Origin: Lytechinus variegatus
Taxonomy: Eukaryota > Echinodermata > Echinoidea > Temnopleuroida > Toxopneustidae
Length of the DNA stretch: 64,000 nucleotides
Assembly: GCF_018143015.1 (NCBI RefSeq)
Contig: NC_054740.1
Location: 10,779,140 to 10,843,139, forward strand
Direction: 5' to 3'
Within the stretch, counting starts at the first letter, position 1. Every line of letters starts with the position of its first letter. The notes under the pieces are model-generated. The model was not told the origin of the DNA, ran no database searches, and worked only from the letters and a program-made list of their open reading frames with translations. Of this stretch, positions 48,005 through 59,350 are shown one piece after another. Position numbers and translations under genes: made by a program.

Positions 48005-48215
48005 GCCCGACGTATCAAAATTTCTCTAAAACGTCGGCATACGCTGAACTTTGATTTTTTTCAACTCTGGGCGTATACTTAGCGTATTCATAACGAGCTG
48101 GACGTATACATAACGTATTAGTAACTTATATCGAACGCTTCGTTAACTTATAAGTAACGTATTCCAACGAATGCTTAGCGTATTGCTGGCGTACACAACT
48201 TATGCCCTACGATAG
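48005..48215. repeat. Cryptic repeat of (A)CGTAT(A/T)-(T)TAACGTATT words
   Basis: CGTATAC, TAGCGTATT, TAACGTATT and TAACTTATA recur in varying spacing. A GACGTATC...AACGTCGG pair at the left end hints at a degenerate inverted-repeat element. Confidence 0.45.
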
Positions 48216-48219
48216 CCTA

Positions 48220-48812
48220 ATGCCAGCCTGACACTTGCACGATTTTGTGTCACGTATTGGCACGACTTGAGTCGTGCCAATACGTGACACAAAATCGCGC
48301 AAACTAGTCGTGAACTGGCGTGAAGTGTGCGTAAACACGTCGTGACATGTCGTGAATGCGTGCCATGTCGGGACGAGAATTTTGAAATGTTCAAAATTTT
48401 GGTCACGACAAAATTTAGCCACCGGGTCGTGAACTATGCGCAAACTGTTCGTGAACTCGTCGGGACGATGCGTGCCAGTGCGTGGCAGTGCGCGCCATGC
48501 CACGACTGTCAAGAATGGTTCACGAACAGCTCGCGTCGTGTTCACGAATAGTTCAGCACGACACCGTCCGAATTGCGCAAACTCGTCGTGCCAATGCGGG
48601 AAGTGCGTAAACTATGCACAAACTATGTGTGAACTCGTCGTGCCAGTTCGTGTCAATGTGGACACTGACGGGCACGCATTTGTAAACTCGTTGTGAACTA
48701 TGCGTGAACGAGTCGTAAAACAGTGCGGGAGCCTCCCAGTTCGTGCCCCAAAATGGCACGACTTGCCACGACAAAATCGTGGCCAAAAGTTGTACAAGTG
48801 TCAGGCCAGCAT
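48220..48812. mobile_element. 593-bp MITE at a TA target, built of CGTGAACT/CGTCGTGCC subrepeats
   Basis: The left end ATGCCAGCCTGACACTTG is the near reverse complement of the right end CAAGTGTCAGGCCAGCAT. TA flanks both sides (48218-48219, 48813-48814). The interior is dense in TCGTGAACT, CGTCGTGCC and GTGCGTAAAC variants. Its right boundary coincides with the start of duplicate A, and the homologous position before duplicate B lacks it, giving an empty-site comparison. Confidence 0.75.
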
Positions 48813-49551
48813 TACCCTGCGAAACATTTTTCATACATTTCCCTTGCACTTTTAGTCAATTGAAATAAAACGGATACATTCAAGCATTTCATTACAATTT
48901 TGCCACCCGAACTGAAATTTCAATACTTAGTAAGCACAACCTTAACCTTTTGTTTTGGTGCCAGGTGGATCTGAGGACATAACTGAAAATGAACAAAAGT
49001 TTATATCAGACATCTCCAGCATTTTTTCACCTAGTTTTTATTATTTAAAGTGGGTTTACATTTGATTTTTTATTTAATACTTGTTTCTCCACACTTTTTC
49101 TAAGCTTGACAATGAATAACAATATGAAAATCAAGGCTAAGCCATTTCATGTAAATCACAGCTCAGTGTAAAGCAAATATCGTCACGATGGCCTCAGCGT
49201 GTGGGGGAGTGGGGGGGGGGGAACAATGCACTCTTCGAGGTGTTTTGGGCAAGGAAACAAGTTAAAAAAGGTAAAAGATATCTTCAAATCAATTTTACTA
49301 GCTAAATTCCACGTGTTCTTCATGATTAAGGTCTAATTTTATTCGCATAATATTTCAAAGTTCTGCGCAAATCATTTTCACTAACTTTTCAAAACTAAGT
49401 GGTGCTCTCTTAAGCGGAAATATTTTTCGACAGTTATTTCTTCATTTGCTTAAATGGATCTGTACCAAGTTAAAATGTGGAAAAATCTTCAGGATATTAC
49501 AAATGTATAATCTTACATGATTTTTCCTAAGTTTTTTTTATACGAACTGTA

Positions 49552-49610
<59 letters not shown>

Positions 49611-50215
49611 GAATGCGAAACAAATTCACGAGTAATGCTGTTTTTGTAATGCCAACAGTTAAGTTCTTTTATTCATATATATATATGTTTGATATATCGA
49701 TTGAATTTGTGCAAAGGATTTACTTCCAATAAGATGTGAAATTATAACCTGATTTAAGAGATAATCAGTCTTGCTTTTTCAATTAATTTTGGCTCCGTTA
49801 AGGATCGTATTTTGTTGGACGATATTAATTTTCATCCCAAGTGGAGAACAAATTTTAATTTCAACATATCAATCCTATGAGCCGACCAGATTATGCGAAT
49901 TTTCCGGATTTAATCTTGAGCTTAAATGCATTTTCGAATTCTAAAAGGCGAAATGGATTCTTTGGTTCATTATCAGATTATCTATTTGTTATATTTTCCT
50001 ATTTGTTATATTTTCTTTTAAAATTACGAATCAATTTTAGCTTAATATCTTCATTTTCTTCTCTGTCCTAGTTGGGTTTGTGACAGCCTAAGCGCATGCG
50101 CGCAACACTGTAATTTAGTGGGATAGTGGCGTGTATTTACATTTGGGTTCGTTTTCAGATCAACGATCCGTATAAAATATACGTATCGTGTCCAGGGGAA
50201 AGGGCAAAATCAAAC
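48813..50215. repeat. Tandem duplicate A of the LRR gene 5' flank
   Basis: From TTACCCTGCGAAACATTT to GATCAACGATCCGTATAAAA it matches 50217-51463 nearly base for base, apart from a longer TA tract (49551-49608) and small indels. The segment corresponding to the gene's core promoter and coding region is absent. About 35 unrelated bases join it to duplicate B. Confidence 0.9.
49551..49608. repeat. (TA)n microsatellite
   Basis: A pure AT dinucleotide tract in duplicate A, much shorter (about 50950-50984) in duplicate B. Confidence 0.95.
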
Positions 50216-50216
50216 T

Positions 50217-51463
50217 TACCCTGCGAAACATTTCTCATACATTTCCCTTGCACTTTTAGTCAATTGAAATAAAACGGATACATTCAAGCATTTCGTTAAA
50301 TTTTGCCACCCGAACTGAAATTTCAATACTTAGTAAGCACAACCTTAACCTTTTGGTGCCAGGTGGATCTGAGGACATAACTGAATGTGAACAAAAGTTT
50401 ATATCAGACATCTCCAGCATTTTTTCATAAGTTTTTATTATTTAAAGTGGGTTTACATTTGATTTTTCATTTAATACTTGTCTCTCCACACTTTTTCCAA
50501 GCTTGACAATGAATAACAAAATGAAAATCAAGGCTAAGCCATTTCATGTAAATCACAGCTCAGTGTAAAGCAAATATCGTCACGATGGCCTCAGCGTGTG
50601 GGGGAGTGGGGGGGGGGGGGACAATGCACTCTTCGAGGTGTTTTGGGCAAGGAAACAAGTTAAAAAAGGTAAAAGATATCTTCAAATCAATTTTACTAGC
50701 TAAATTCCACGTGTTCTTCATGATTAAGGTCTACTTTTATTCGCATACCTATTTCAAAGTTCTGCGCAAATCATTTTCACTAACTTTTCAAAACTAAGTG
50801 GTGCTCTCTCAAGCGGAAATATTTTTCGACATTTATTTCTTCATTTGCTTTAATGGATCTGTACCAATGTTAAAATGTGGAAAAATCTTCAGGATATTAC
50901 AAATGTATAATATTACATGATTTTTCCTAAGTTTTTTTGATACGCACTGTATATATAATTTATATAATATATATATATATATGTTTGATCTATCGATTGA
51001 ATTTGTGCCAAGAATTTACTTCCAATAAGATGTGAAATTATAACCTGATTTAAGAGATAATCAGTCTTGCTTTTTCAATTAATTTTGGCTCCGTTAAGGA
51101 TCGTATTTTGTTGGACGACATTAATTTTCATCCCAAGTGGAGAACAAATTTTAATTTCAATATATCAATCCTAGATTATGCGAATTTTCCGGATTTAATC
51201 TTGAGCTAAAACGCATTTTTGAATTCTAAAAGTCGAAATGGATTCTTTGGTTCATTATCAGATTATCTATTTGTTATATTTTCCTATTTGTTATATTTTC
51301 TTTTAAAATTACGAATCAATTTTAGCTTAATATCTTCATTTTCTTCTCTGTCCTAGTTGGTTTGTGACAGCTTAAGCGCATGCGCGCAACACTGTAATTT
51401 AGTGGGATAGTGGCGTGTATTTACATTTGGGTTCGTTTTCAGATCAACGATCCGTTTAAAATA
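50217..51463. repeat. Tandem duplicate B, directly upstream of the LRR gene
   Basis: Same sequence as 48813-50180. It ends about 80 bp before the start codon, at the point where the TATA-containing core promoter begins. Confidence 0.9.
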
Positions 51464-51482
51464 TACATGCACAATTTTTTCA

Positions 51483-51490
51483 TATAAAAG
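51483..51490 (+). promoter_or_regulatory. Putative TATA box of the LRR gene
   Basis: TATAAAAG lies 54 bases before the ATG at 51544. A TCATAGT initiator-like site at 51507-51513 lies about 25-30 bases downstream, predicting a 5' leader of roughly 30 bases. Position and context only; no transcription data. Confidence 0.5.
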
Positions 51491-51543
51491 GAAACACTTT
51501 TACATATCATAGTTGAAGTATTGTTAAAACGTGTAAAGAAGAG

Positions 51544-54357
51544 ATGGCTACCTCATTCAACTTGCTTATTGGACCAAAATTTGGTTTTATGTTGTCTGTA
51601 CTGCTGGTGCCCTTTTTGATCGTTTCTTGTTCACATGTTCATTGTCCCCAACCATGCAGATGCACAGAAAATATAGGCAGTAGTTTATCTGTATTCTGTC
51701 GTACCAAAGGATTGAGCAAGATTCCAGTTGTCGAGGTAAACACAAAAATATTCGTGTTATCTTCAAATCGCCTCACTGCAGTTGAAGATGGTGCATTTTC
51801 TACACTTCATCTTTTAAGTGCCCTGCACCTTGATCACAATACTATATCAAGACTTGATCCAAGAGCATTTTCTGGACTGGACAGTCTTCAAAAATTATAT
51901 CTTCAGTATAATCAAATCGCACATATTGCATCCATTCGAGAATTGAAGTTTCTTCACTATCTTAACTTAGATTGCAATTTTATCCATGAAGTTGAATCCA
52001 CAAGTTTTCAAAATGTCGGAGACGGCAGCGATTTGATGATAAGGTTGTCTCGCAACTTCATAAAGAGTCTGCGTCAATTGTCGTATTCAGTATCCGTCAT
52101 TGAAGCCGTTGGAGTGGGGTTGCAACAGTTTGACCTTCACAAAATAAAGCATGCCGACCGGATTCGAGGTATTTTTCTGAGTGAAAATAATATCCGATAT
52201 TTACCAGATCTGAAAAATCTGACTTCTCTAGAGATCCTATTCCTTGCAAGAAATCCAATCCAGACCGTTTCCTACTCGCCCCTTCCTCCAATGATCAAGA
52301 AAATTGATCTGAGTTACGCCAGACTCCTGCAGCTCCCTCGGTCGTGGACTAACAACCATCTTACCGTGCTTTGTTTAGATGGCAATCGTGTTGAATCGCC
52401 TGAAGACCTTTTCAATTCTAAAAACGTTTCCTTGAGTAACTTAAGGTTATCGGAAAACAAGAAAAATTACTTAAGTCCGTTGCCTTATTTACCGAGCGTG
52501 GTTTCCCTTTCTATCGTAGATTCGGTATTAAGTGCAGAAATACCGAACATGTGTTGGCCTATGTTGTTTCCAAATATTAAGCATCTTGTTCTCAGAGAAA
52601 ACAATATTCTTGAGTTTCGAATACCAGATGATAAATGTAATCTTTCTGATTCTACGACCTCTTCAAGATCGTCAACGCTTATTAACCTGCATCTTGACGA
52701 GAATCGGATTGCATCCTTTTCCTTTCTCCGACGCATTCCGAGCCTTCGACTACTCAACATGGCACATAATGATATTCAAGAAATGGACTGGCAATCCTCC
52801 GACCAACATGGCAATATAGCAGCAATAAATCTGTCCTACAACCGACTAGTTGTACTAGATAAATTTACTTGTATGAGCGCACTTGGCATGCTTGTCCTGT
52901 CCCACAATCAAATTCGAGTGGTCGTCCCAGGAGCGTTCAAAGGCTCTTTTAACATTTGGTATCTAAATTTGGATGGAAATCAATTAACAGAAGTTCCAGA
53001 TCTATCCATGTTGTCACAGATTTCGTTCTTGGATTTAAGCTTCAATCGCCTTAAAGTACTGAATGAGAGAGATGTAAGAAACCTTACGGTTCTCCTTCGC
53101 CTAACACTTCAATCAAATGAAATTAGTAACATATCACTTCCGCCAAATCTGGCATTACATCGTCTGTATTTACAAAATAATGCCTTGAAATCTGTTGAGG
53201 ATATTAGTGCTATATCTTTTGACGTAGGTGGAAATAGGATAAGCGATATTTGCTCATTAGGTTTATTTGAAAGAGTTTCATTCAACAACAACAAATTGTC
53301 AAACTTACGTTTGCCTTGGACAACGAGGCAGATTATTGGTTCTCATAACCGTATCAAAACATTAACTGTCAATTATTGCCCTACCAACGACACTCAAAGT
53401 AACGACGGGTTGCAAAACACTCCCTGTAATTTATTCCATATTTCATTACCATGGAATGACATATCATACGTAGGTCCAGAAAGTATGAAAGGGTGTTTTA
53501 TCACCTATCTTAATCTGGAAGGGAATCCTATTCTATCATTATTTGTTGACCACTTTCCCGGATTGATGGTGCTCTTTTTATCACATACTAATGTTCATAA
53601 TGTTACCCTGGTTGCATCTAAAAACACGTCTGTAACCTTACAAAGGATTTCAATGGTAAATGTTACATTGCGTTCTCTCAACCTCCTAACCAACTTATCG
53701 TTTTTGGAAGATTCACTTCTATCGGTAACTGATTTGGTCCTAACTGAAAATCGCATGGATTATATTCCGGTGTTAACTGCGCCATTCATAAGGAATTTAA
53801 ATCTAAGTTTGAACATAATCAGATCCATTCCCAGAGAGGCATTCTCCCACATCAGCATGATTAGAGTCATCGATCTTAGTAAGAACTTGATTAAAAACAT
53901 CCCGAGCTTTGCCTTTTTTACAACGATCCATGTCCAAGAAATCAATCTTGAAAACAACCGAATTGACTCAATCGAGCAGTCTGCATTCCCCAATCAGAGC
54001 CATTTTACCCTCCGCCTTGGAAACAACAACCTCATGTCTTTGCTCCCATCGTCTCGTCTCCCACTTCTCTCAAGGAACATCTACTTTGACCCGAACCCCT
54101 GGCGTTGCGATTGTGAGGAAATGCCTCTTGTGGAATGGCTCCAGAGGTCGGGGGTGCAGAGGGTCTACTGTTGGAGTCCAATGATTTTCAGAAATAGAAG
54201 CGCTGTGAGTCTCTACCATTCTGATGTTTGTCCAAAAAACCGTGTCACAGAAACATCTCCTACAAACGGTATTTGCAAACACTTTCTTCTTAATAGCACC
54301 GAAAGACAATGGTTTCTTCATTTAACTTGGATTCTCTACATAAGTTTTCTATCGTGA
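51544..54357 (+). CDS. Intronless leucine-rich-repeat cell-surface protein, 937 residues
   Basis: The ATG follows a short leader (GAAGAGATGG) and opens a single 2.8-kb frame. Residues 1-30 form a signal peptide. C34, C38, C40 and C52 make an LRRNT cap. About 30 LRRs follow (LxxLxLxxN signatures, for example LHLDHNTISRL, LYLQYNQIAHI, IDLSKNLIKNI). C855, C857, C876 and C896 form an LRRCT (NPWRCDC...) cap. A short Ser/Thr/Asn spacer precedes a terminal hydrophobic run, 923-937. This matches a secreted Toll-like ectodomain without TIR. The end looks like a GPI-anchor signal with N917/S918 as possible omega site, although a tail-less transmembrane segment is possible. Many NxS/T sites fit an extracellular protein. 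Intronless LRR/Toll receptor families are known in sea urchins. The likely role is recognition or adhesion; the ligand is unknown. No in-frame damage was seen, so it is probably functional. Confidence 0.85.
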   Translation: MATSFNLLIGPKFGFMLSVLLVPFLIVSCSHVHCPQPCRCTENIGSSLSVFCRTKGLSKIPVVEVNTKIFVLSSNRLTAVEDGAFSTLHLLSALHLDHNTISRLDPRAFSGLDSLQKLYLQYNQIAHIASIRELKFLHYLNLDCNFIHEVESTSFQNVGDGSDLMIRLSRNFIKSLRQLSYSVSVIEAVGVGLQQFDLHKIKHADRIRGIFLSENNIRYLPDLKNLTSLEILFLARNPIQTVSYSPLPPMIKKIDLSYARLLQLPRSWTNNHLTVLCLDGNRVESPEDLFNSKNVSLSNLRLSENKKNYLSPLPYLPSVVSLSIVDSVLSAEIPNMCWPMLFPNIKHLVLRENNILEFRIPDDKCNLSDSTTSSRSSTLINLHLDENRIASFSFLRRIPSLRLLNMAHNDIQEMDWQSSDQHGNIAAINLSYNRLVVLDKFTCMSALGMLVLSHNQIRVVVPGAFKGSFNIWYLNLDGNQLTEVPDLSMLSQISFLDLSFNRLKVLNERDVRNLTVLLRLTLQSNEISNISLPPNLALHRLYLQNNALKSVEDISAISFDVGGNRISDICSLGLFERVSFNNNKLSNLRLPWTTRQIIGSHNRIKTLTVNYCPTNDTQSNDGLQNTPCNLFHISLPWNDISYVGPESMKGCFITYLNLEGNPILSLFVDHFPGLMVLFLSHTNVHNVTLVASKNTSVTLQRISMVNVTLRSLNLLTNLSFLEDSLLSVTDLVLTENRMDYIPVLTAPFIRNLNLSLNIIRSIPREAFSHISMIRVIDLSKNLIKNIPSFAFFTTIHVQEINLENNRIDSIEQSAFPNQSHFTLRLGNNNLMSLLPSSRLPLLSRNIYFDPNPWRCDCEEMPLVEWLQRSGVQRVYCWSPMIFRNRSAVSLYHSDVCPKNRVTETSPTNGICKHFLLNSTERQWFLHLTWILYISFLS

Positions 54358-54648
54358 GTGCACATTGGATGAGAATTTATGACTGATCGGCATTCATAAA
54401 TATGTTTTACGAAAGCTAATTTTGGATACACCACTAAAAAATTATTGTCCTAAAATCAATCATACCTTTGGAGAAAAGAAATATTAAGAGCAAAAACTAT
54501 GCAGGATCAATTTCTTAGATCGCGAATTTTTAATTTTTGCTTGAATCTAGCCCAACAATAAGTTTTGATGTATTGTTCCTGGAATTATTTAAAGTCCAAC
54601 TGATCTCCAATGTCTCCGCTCGATAAAAGAAAAAAAAGGAACTTTGGT

Positions 54649-54659
54649 AATAAAATAAA
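54649..54659 (+). terminator. Putative poly(A) signal of the LRR gene
   Basis: Two overlapping AATAAA hexamers (54649-54654 and 54654-54659), about 290 bases after the stop codon. No cleavage-site evidence is available. Confidence 0.4.
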
Positions 54660-54870
54660 CTTGAAAAAAGGTGCTGTAGGTACAAATTGCGAATTTAAAT
54701 GTATCACATTGTGATGTCTATCATGTCTATGGGAAGTACATGTTTTTTTTTTCAATTGTGAAAGATTTGAACCATTTTTTTTAATGATATACATATATCG
54801 TATCATAAAAGTTTAGACGGTGAAATATTTCTATAAAATGGTATATTAATAATATCCTAAAACTTTTTTT

Positions 54871-54895
54871 CCACACACACACACACACACACACA
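54871..54895. repeat. (CA)n microsatellite
   Basis: A pure AC tract just before the palindromic element at 54907. Confidence 0.9.
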
Positions 54896-54906
54896 CCCTT
54901 ATATAT

Positions 54907-55630
54907 ACAGTGTGTCCTTCAAAAAACGAAGCTGAGATTTATAGATGATTTATCATGCCTTAATCGCAAATACAATAGACAAATGACCTATCATTGTAAA
55001 GCTTAGGGTCTCCTCTTTCAATTGAAATAACTCTGATTATTCCTCATTCTTGCATGAGTGAGCAAAAACAGTTTGAAGAAAGGAAACTAAAAAGTCACTT
55101 GGCGGGCGGCATCAAAGTTTAAAAAAGACCAATATCTGCTTTTTAATTTGATACCTCTGTTACAGAAAACGGTCGAGAAATAACGAAGTTCTGTTTATTT
55201 GAAATAAGGCTTGAATTCAGATAATTTCATAAAATAAAGAGGTTTTACAGGATACCTTTTAGACTTACTCGACACTCCGTTTTGTTGACGATCAGCCATG
55301 CAGAAAGTATTTTGTTAACTCTGATAGTTTCGGTTGGATACCGGTGAAAACACGTTTTCATGAAATTATGGCATTGTTTCGAAGAAATATAACTTTGTTA
55401 TTTCTTAACCACTTTCTGCGATTTAGCTATTAAATTACAGATATTCAGATATTGAACTTTCTAGGCATGTGATTTTCTTTTTGAAATTTTGATACCCCCG
55501 CCAAATGACTTTTTGCTATCCTCTTTCAAATTGTTTTTACTCTCTCATGCGTGGATGAAAAATCTTGTGTTATATGATTTATGATAAGTCATCGGTAAAC
55601 CTCGGTTTCGTTTTTTTGTGGGAAGCACTG

Positions 55631-55632
<2 letters not shown>
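54907..55632. mobile_element. ~725-bp palindromic MITE at a TA-rich target
   Basis: ACAGTGTGTCCTTCAAAAAA at the left pairs with the reverse complement of TTTTTTTGTGGGAAGCACTGT at the right. Pairing continues for about 300 bp per arm (ATGATTTATCAT, GCATGAG(T/A)GAG, AAAAAGTCA.TTGGCGGG, GAAATAAC.AAGTT). TATATA flanks both sides, consistent with a TA-target (Tc1/mariner-like) insertion. It lies about 550 bp downstream of the LRR gene. Confidence 0.75.
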
Positions 55633-55667
<35 letters not shown>

Positions 55668-55680
55668 ATGTATATAGCCT

Positions 55681-55762
<82 letters not shown>

Positions 55763-55963
55763 TGTAAAGAAATGGACGAAGAGAACAATGTTCTCTTCTC
55801 CATGTCTTTACGATATTTAAATAAAAAAAGAGTTGCCAAAAGCTGTTGTACATGTATAACTTTACATATTTGTATTTCTTCTCCCATACATGTACTGTAT
55901 CGAAGTGATAACTTTGATCCAGCTGAGGCAATGCAGCTTATCATTGTTCTAAACCCACTGTTG

Positions 55964-56030
<67 letters not shown>

Positions 56031-56062
56031 GTAATATATATATGTGTGTGTGTGTGTGTGTG
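55633..56062. repeat. Cluster of (TA)n and (GT)n microsatellites
   Basis: TA tracts at about 55633-55663, 55695-55756 and 55969-56035, and a GT tract at 56042-56060, separated by about 200 bp of ordinary sequence. Tyr/Ile-rich frames across them are artefacts. Confidence 0.95.
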
Positions 56063-56994
56063 GGTGTGTGTGGGTACAAGTCTCTGTAAGCGAATGGCGA
56101 TATAAATATCCATAAATCTTTCAGCTTGAGTGAGCACCAAACTTAAAAATATCAGGAAAATAATTTGCGCAAAATCTGGAAAGAGTTATGTTGGTATGTA
56201 AGAAGACGCTAATCGTGAACTTTATAAGAAGTTTGATTTCAAATATCTTTCTTTTTATTCTAAGTTGTTCTTTGACCAAAACCCTCCCTCGAGTCCCACT
56301 GCCCCCTCCTTTCACACACACACACACGATCGCGATGATATTCGCTTTACCTACATGGAGCACCGATCATCTTCAAATTGGCGCACTTCAAGTCCTTCAG
56401 TCATTACATATTTGGGAAAGTATCTAAGGAGCAGGGGTTCGGTAGTGTAGGCCTATTGTCCTGCATGAGGATGACATTTGGGGACCGTTTAATAAATATT
56501 TTGATAGAGTTTCAAATGGCTGTTTGGTGGGCATTCATTTCCAAAATTATTGGATTCCCGGCAGTTTAAGATGATATTGTTCAACGTTGTGCTGCACTCG
56601 ATGGCGACAAAATATATGTAGGGAACGAAGAAAGTAGCCACTGTAAGGAAATGCATGTCGGGACGAAAAGCGAAAAAAGAACACCCTCATAGGTTGAAAA
56701 AAAAATGATTGCAAGTATAAAGTTGCAAATGCAAAACAGAAAGATGACTGGTTGGATTATACTAATGCGAGAAAATGGCGCCTATATGGAAATGTAAATC
56801 ACGCGCAATCGATCAATATTCGATCAATAATCCATTTTGCAATTAGCCCTAAAGCAACCTTCAATTGGATAGCTACTCAATTATAATTTGAAAAAAATAT
56901 ATAATATATTTTTAATAAAGGCGTTTTAAGCTTGGTTGGTGTACCAATCTGCGATATCCAACTTTCATGAAGAAATTACTTTATAGCTCTGCTG
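56063..56994. other. Intergenic, nothing recognised
   Basis: Contains AAAGATGACTGGTTGGATTA...GGCGCCTA...GATCAAT at about 56735-56830, which has a diverged partner at 58865-58955; both may be ends of one repeat family. Confidence 0.35.
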
Positions 56995-57105
56995 CCCGTT
57001 TCATAAAACTTGTCATGATAACGTGTATTTTTTAATAACAATTAAAAGCTACTGAAATACGTCTGTCATGATTGGCTGATGGTAAATTTGTTATAGAAAT
57101 TGTGA
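56995..57105. repeat. Half-MITE of the GTTTCATAAAACTTG family
   Basis: CCCGTTTCATAAAACTTGTC, AAAAGCTACTGAAAT and TGATTGGCTGATGG match 29892-30011. The right inverted end is missing. Confidence 0.55.
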
Positions 57106-59040
57106 ATTTAAATTTTCAACTGGGAAAGCTTATAATATTGTATTGTCTGCTTCAAACTATAGTAATTAACTTTCATTTTGCCTGTTGCCAAATACCACTC
57201 ATGACCAGACTGAACATTATGTTGTTATTCTTTAAATGGGATCACACGCATATATCTTAAAATAAGATATTAATATTCATGCCCATCCCTGTGCACAAAT
57301 GACCTCTACCTGTGCATTTGGAACTGCAATTACGAAATTGCTAATTACAACAAAACAACAAAAATAAAAAGATAAATCTCACCAGATGCCAGCTCTTTTT
57401 ATTCTTCTACAGATATAATTGTGGAAACATTATGATCGGAAAGATATAAACTCCTAAAAAAAAATTTGGAAATCTGACTTTGATCGATAATCCCTCCTCA
57501 GTTTTAGTTAATATCGATTTGCTATTAATATCAATGAATAGATCATTTATTTTTCTTTAAAATGATACCCTACATGATATGAATATGGTTCACATGGAGG
57601 TGCAGTGCCTTGAAATGTGGGGCAAGGTCAAAATTCAAAAGTTTCAAAATGACACAATATTGAAAGTCACTGTTCTTTTTTCCGTGGTGATGAGTGAGTT
57701 TCTCAGCGGTTTCTATTGTTTTCATCCAACTTAACATCAAAATTAACATGGAATCAAACACACCTCTGCACAGGCAAACACAAGAAACAAACAAATATGC
57801 ATAGGTATTTCAAACCACGACTCAAACCATGTAACATGTATCTCACAGAACATCACTACATAAACCACAACAAAACATAAATATATGAAGAAGCAGGGGC
57901 TTGATTTGAATGGATTTCATCTCTATGTTCCGTATTGACCCTTCATGACTATTTCTGCTCGTTTTGCAGCTTTTCAATTCAGACCTCATCCAACCCTTTT
58001 GAATCCTTCTCTTTTTTGTGATTGCATGATCATATAACAAGCATGGTATCATTTTAAAGAGAAATAAATGGTCTTTTGAATGATGTCAAATATGCATCGT
58101 GTTAAACTTGGAGTTGGGAGAAATTAATGGCCAAACTCAGATTTCCAAACTTTTTTTGAGGGGTTTAGAGTAGGTAATAAGGTAGTAGCTAATCGTATAA
58201 TTGTAATTATACGATTAGCGCATGAGCAGAAGAGGGTCATTGGCTGTAAGCCAGAATGTTTTTTTTTACAGATGGAAAAGATAAATTCGATAAATTATTA
58301 ATTGAATTTCAAAGAAATTCGTAAAGAGATATCCTAAGAGGTTGTGTAAAATATTGTGAAACGAAATCCAAATGACCGCAATGATATAGAATGAGCCAGT
58401 TAGCAATTACAATTTGCGCATTGAGCAGGTGACGGTTATTGGCCGTAAACAGGAAAAATGACTTGTTCTATTCGTGATATATGAGCTTGGTTATTCATGA
58501 GTAAGTTTGAAATATAACTACAAAGTATAAGTACAGTATAAGTACAAAGTATTCCATTATATTTTCTTTGGGGTCAAATCATAGCAAATCAGATTAAAGT
58601 GGACAATTTCATAGAAAAATTTCCAATTGTAAATGAACGTAATCTAAATGGTACAAGTCGCATTACCTGGTTTCTTTATCAGGCTTTATCAGGCTTTATT
58701 ATAGAATATCACAGATTTTGTATACCAGACAAGATTACTTTACATCTATACCAACTGAGTACCTATCCAATTGCACCAAAAAATTCATTTGTGAAAATTT
58801 GCTTTAGTGATAATTACGACGTGGCTTTATCAAGTGCCATTTGGCTGATGAATTCCAAGGAAAAGATGACTGGTAGGATTCTTCCATGATTATTCCAAGG
58901 CGAGAAAAGTGGCGCCTACTGAAACGTAACACACATGGGATCAATTAGTTACTGTCACATGGCGGCTTGATACTCGCCACGTGGACAATAGGCTAAGGAC
59001 ATGCGGACTGGATAGCCTATAAGATTCAGATTTATTTATT
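57106..59040. other. Intergenic with short hairpin and repeat fragments
   Basis: A 30-base hairpin, CTAATCGTATAATT...AATTATACGATTAG, lies at 58189-58218. Two related passages (58223-58255 and 58425-58455) share GAGCAG...TTGGC(T/C)GTAA. The frame 58599-58889 is 96 codons and unrecognised. Confidence 0.35.
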
Positions 59041-59350
59041 TCCGTTAAAAATGATATAATCAAAGTAACAGTGTAAATACATGTTCAAAATAATAAATAC
59101 TCTAATAATACATACAGTTCTATGATATTTCATAACAAATATTGAAGATGAATTAGGCCTAAATGAACGGATGGACTTGCCAAGAAAAGTAGATCTTGTA
59201 AACACGGCGGCAAGTCCCTAAACTTATAGTTCCTATACTAATTAACATAACCTATATACAAGAGACGGACGGAAGACGAACTTGAAATACACAATTTAAA
59301 AAATACCGAAATAGAGCGAATAAGCGATATTAGTAGGCGGAGGATGCAGT

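Noticed and set aside
48813..51463. Duplicates A and B as the two LTRs of a retrotransposon
   Set aside because: Only about 35 bases separate them, with no primer-binding site, polypurine tract, TG/CA ends or internal genes.
52097..54321. Minus-strand and shifted frames inside the LRR gene
   Set aside because: Shadows of the 937-residue frame.
54358..54900. A TIR domain or cytoplasmic tail downstream of the LRR ORF
   Set aside because: All frames are short and no TIR-like motif was seen; the ORF has its own stop and nearby AATAAA.
55565..56140. Overlapping long frames on both strands rich in Tyr/Ile
   Set aside because: They are direct translations of TA and GT microsatellites.
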